From Frankia sp. QA3 (GTDB taxonomy: Bacteria; Actinomycetota; Actinomycetes; Frankiales; Frankiaceae), in the NCBI RefSeq assembly GCF_000262465.1, contig NZ_CM001489.1, positions 86,830 through 150,829 on the forward strand: a stretch of 64,000 nucleotides of DNA, given 5' to 3'. Each line of letters begins with the position of its first letter. Within the stretch, counting starts at the first letter, position 1. Below are positions 61,969 through 64,000 of the stretch, piece by piece. A program made the translations under genes and the position numbers. Under the pieces are notes generated by a model. It saw nothing but the letters and a program-made list of their open reading frames with translations. It did not search any database and was not told where the DNA came from.

Positions 61969-62921
61969 ACGCCTCGGCGCGGGCACTGGCCCGCGGCGTG
62001 TGGGGCAGCCGGTCCGGGCGCCTCGGCGCGGTCCTGTCCGGGCTCGTCGTCGTCGCGGCCGTCGTGTCACTGGTCTGGACGCCGTACGACCCGACCCGGG
62101 TGGACCCGGCGGCGTCCTGGGCGCCGGTCGGGACCGCGCACTGGTTCGGCACCGACCGGCTCGGCCGGGACCTGTTCAGCCAGGTCCTCGTCGGCGCCCG
62201 CACCACCCTGCTGGTCGCCGTGGCGGCCACGGCGATCGCCGCGGTCGTCGGGGTGGGACTCGCGCTGCTGGCGACCCTGCCGCCGCGCCTGGTCTCCGAG
62301 GGGGTCGCCCACCTCGTCGACGTGCTGCTGGCGTTCCCGGTGCTGCTGCTCGCCATGGTGCTCGCGGCCGTGTACGGCGGCTCGCGCTGGACCGCGATCG
62401 TCGCCATCGGCGTCGGGGCGGGCATCGGGCTGGGCCGGGTCACCCGCGGCGAGGTCCGCCGCGTGCTGGGCGCCGACTACGTGCTCGCCGCGCGGGCCGC
62501 CGGCGCCGGCACCGGCCGGATCGTGCGCCGGCACGTGCTGGCGAACATCACGCCGACGGTGTCGGTCCAGCTCTCGCTCATCCTCGGCCTGTCGGTGCTG
62601 ACCGAGGCGGCGCTGTCCTACCTGGGTTTCGGCACCGCGGCGCCCACCCCGTCCTGGGGGCGGATGCTCGCCGAGCTCCAGCCGTACCTCACCCTGCGCC
62701 CGCTGACGCTGCTGTGGCCGGGCCTCGCGGTCGTGCTGACGGTCCTCGGCTTCAACCTGCTCGGGGACGGCCTGCGCGAGGCGGGCGACCCGCGGCTGCT
62801 CGAGCGCCCGGCCGAGGGCGCGGGCGGCGCCCCGCGCACGGCGCCCGCGGCCGAGGCGCCGGCGATCGCGTCGGCCTCGCGGGCGCGGTTGCCGTGGGCG
62901 CGTGGGGCGGGTCGGACATGA
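61965..62921 (+). CDS. DppC/OppC-type ABC permease
   Basis: The 318-residue permease starts at the GTG at 61965 in a four-base overlap with DppB. Segments: YDPTRVDPAASWAPVGTAHWFGTDRLGRDLFSQVLVGARTTLL, the EAA-type loop LGADYVLAARAAGAGTGRIVRRHVLANITPTVSV, and LTEAALSYLGFGTAAPTPSWGRML. A 25-residue Ala/Arg-rich tail follows the last membrane segment. The next ATPase gene overlaps by four bases (ATGA at 62918). Confidence 0.92.
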   Translation: MNASARALARGVWGSRSGRLGAVLSGLVVVAAVVSLVWTPYDPTRVDPAASWAPVGTAHWFGTDRLGRDLFSQVLVGARTTLLVAVAATAIAAVVGVGLALLATLPPRLVSEGVAHLVDVLLAFPVLLLAMVLAAVYGGSRWTAIVAIGVGAGIGLGRVTRGEVRRVLGADYVLAARAAGAGTGRIVRRHVLANITPTVSVQLSLILGLSVLTEAALSYLGFGTAAPTPSWGRMLAELQPYLTLRPLTLLWPGLAVVLTVLGFNLLGDGLREAGDPRLLERPAEGAGGAPRTAPAAEAPAIASASRARLPWARGAGRT

Positions 62922-63796
62922 CGGCCGGCGAGGCCCTGCTGGAGGTAACCGACCTGCGGGTGCGTCTCGGCGGCGTCGACGTGGTGGACGGGGTCAGCTT
63001 CGCCCTGGCGGCGGGCGAACGGGTGGGGCTCATCGGTGAGTCCGGGTCGGGCAAGTCGCTGACCGCGCTGGCCGTGCTCGGCCTGCTGCCGCCGGGGGCG
63101 CGCGTCACCGGCAGCGTCCGCCTGCACGGCGCCGAGCTGATCGGCGGCTCCGACCGGGAGCTGTCCCGGCTGCGCGGCCGGGAGCTTGCGATGATCTTCC
63201 AGGAGCCGTCGACCGCGCTCAACCCGCTGATGCGGGTCGGCCGGCAGATCGCCGAGCCGTTGCGGCTGCACCGCGGGTACTCCCGCCAGGCGGCGGCGCG
63301 GGCCGCGGTGGAACTCGCCGCGGCGGTCGGGCTGCCGGACCCGCAGCGGCTCGTCCGGTCCTACCCGCACGAGCTCTCCGGCGGCCAGCGCCAGCGAGTC
63401 TGCATCGCCGCGGCGCTGGCGTGCCGGCCGGCGCTGCTCATCGCCGACGAGCCGACGACGGCGCTCGACGTCACCGTCCAGGCCGAGATCCTCGCCCTGC
63501 TCGGCCGGCTCGTCGCCGAGGCCGGCACCGCCCTGCTGTTCATCACGCACGACCTCGCGGTGGTCGCCGCGGTGACCCGCCGGCTCGCCGTGCTGCGCCA
63601 CGGCCGGGTCGTGGAGACCGGCACGACCGACGACGTGCTGCGGGCCCCCGCCGACCCGTACACCCGCGAGCTGCTGGCGGCGGCGCGGCTGACCCAGTGG
63701 GATCTCCCGACCGTCGACGCCGCGGCGGCGCCGAGCGAGCGTGGGCCCGACGTCCCGAGCCCGGCGTCCAGGGCGGCGTCGAGGACGGGCCGGTGA
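62918..63796 (+). CDS. DppD/OppD-type ABC ATPase
   Basis: The 292-residue ATPase (ATG at 62918) has Walker A GESGSGKS (about residue 39), Q-loop IFQEPSTALNPLM, signature ELSGGQRQRVCIAAALACRP, Walker B LLIADEPTTALDVTVQ and H-loop LFITHDLAVVAAV. The C-terminus carries the oligopeptide-type HPYT-like segment (ADPYTRELLAA). It overlaps both neighbours by four bases. It energises transport with the partner ATPase that follows. Confidence 0.92.
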   Translation: MTAGEALLEVTDLRVRLGGVDVVDGVSFALAAGERVGLIGESGSGKSLTALAVLGLLPPGARVTGSVRLHGAELIGGSDRELSRLRGRELAMIFQEPSTALNPLMRVGRQIAEPLRLHRGYSRQAAARAAVELAAAVGLPDPQRLVRSYPHELSGGQRQRVCIAAALACRPALLIADEPTTALDVTVQAEILALLGRLVAEAGTALLFITHDLAVVAAVTRRLAVLRHGRVVETGTTDDVLRAPADPYTRELLAAARLTQWDLPTVDAAAAPSERGPDVPSPASRAASRTGR

Positions 63797-64000
63797 CCGC
63801 TGTGGGGGATCGGCCCGGCGGCGGCACCTCCGGCGGAGACACCCCCGGCGGAGACACCCCCGGCGCCGAGCCGTTGTTCGAGGCCACGGGGCTCGGCCGG
63901 AGCTACCGCCTGCCGCGCACGTCCCCGTTCGGCCCGCCCGGCGTCCGCCACGCCGTGCGTGACGTGACCCTGCGTCTCGCCGACGGTGCGGCGCTCGGCA
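63793..64000 (+). CDS. DppF/OppF-type ABC ATPase, 5' end (cut by the window)
   Basis: From the GTG at 63793 (GTGA overlap with the previous stop) the frame runs to the window edge: a Gly/Asp/Pro-rich leader with two 15-bp repeats (SGGDTPGGDTPG) and then the start of an ATPase domain (EATGLGRSYRLPRTSPFG, then HAVRDVTLRLADGAALG just before Walker A). Only about 69 codons are inside the window. The position after DppD is as expected for the second oligopeptide ATPase. Confidence 0.75.
   Translation, partial: MTAVGDRPGGGTSGGDTPGGDTPGAEPLFEATGLGRSYRLPRTSPFGPPGVRHAVRDVTLRLADGAALG

Overview
The window comes from a very GC-rich actinomycete. Third codon positions are almost all G or C, GTG starts are common, and many genes overlap by four bases (ATGA or GTGA). 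The gene content (many acyl-CoA dehydrogenases, luciferase-like flavin/F420 oxidoreductases, a SpoIIE-type phosphatase with PAS/GAF sensing, an actinobacterial methyltransferase_19 protein, an IdeR/DmdR-type iron box) fits a Frankia-like or related soil actinomycete. The genus is an inference. About 50 genes are supported. No tRNA, rRNA, CRISPR array or intact mobile element was seen.

Layout. 0-10.4 kb holds unrelated single genes: an MMPL/RND exporter, a ChaB/SAP-domain protein, a Tat-exported amidase, a methyltransferase, a divergent quinone-oxidoreductase/HxlR pair, a beta-carbonic anhydrase and a dienelactone hydrolase. 10.9-13.5 kb holds two NtaA-family FMN monooxygenases. 13.6-45.3 kb is a large acyl-CoA catabolism island: phosphotransferase plus acyl-CoA dehydrogenase with a divergent TetR; an acyl-CoA ligase; an amidohydrolase, a cysteine-less thiolase-like protein and a DUF35 protein in overlapping frames; a frameshifted DUF2889-like gene; a FadR-type GntR; an LLM oxidoreductase divergent from a FadE pair; a second ligase; three more FadE genes; a double-hotdog dehydratase; a one-polypeptide LivH-LivM-LivG transporter with LivF and a lipoprotein binding protein; a LuxR-type regulator; a gene-poor 3.1-kb gap; an enoyl-CoA hydratase-like gene and a second FadR-type GntR. 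45.4-51.1 kb holds a SpoIIE phosphatase, a flavin-binding split-barrel protein and an oxidoreductase-GNAT-M20 peptidase operon. 51.3-58.9 kb holds an LLM oxidoreductase, an iron-boxed siderophore-interacting protein, a methyltransferase, MscL, an O-acetylhomoserine sulfhydrylase and an IPNS-like oxygenase. 59.4-64 kb is a dipeptide/nickel-type ABC operon cut by the window edge.

How it works together. The island looks like uptake (Liv system), CoA activation (two ligases), dehydrogenation (several FadE, two as heteromer-style pairs), hydration (MaoC and crotonase folds) and C-C cleavage (thiolase-like plus DUF35, as in the Ltp2-type retro-aldolases of steroid side-chain breakdown). The strongest new signal is a short dyad, consensus TWAC-CWA-GTWA, in eight intergenic regions between 18.7 and 44.4 kb, each next to a gene of this island, including the promoter of the second FadR-type regulator. 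It suggests one regulon. The substrate cannot be read from the sequence. A second theme is unusual: many different 12-19 bp tandem repeats, several in frame inside enzymes.
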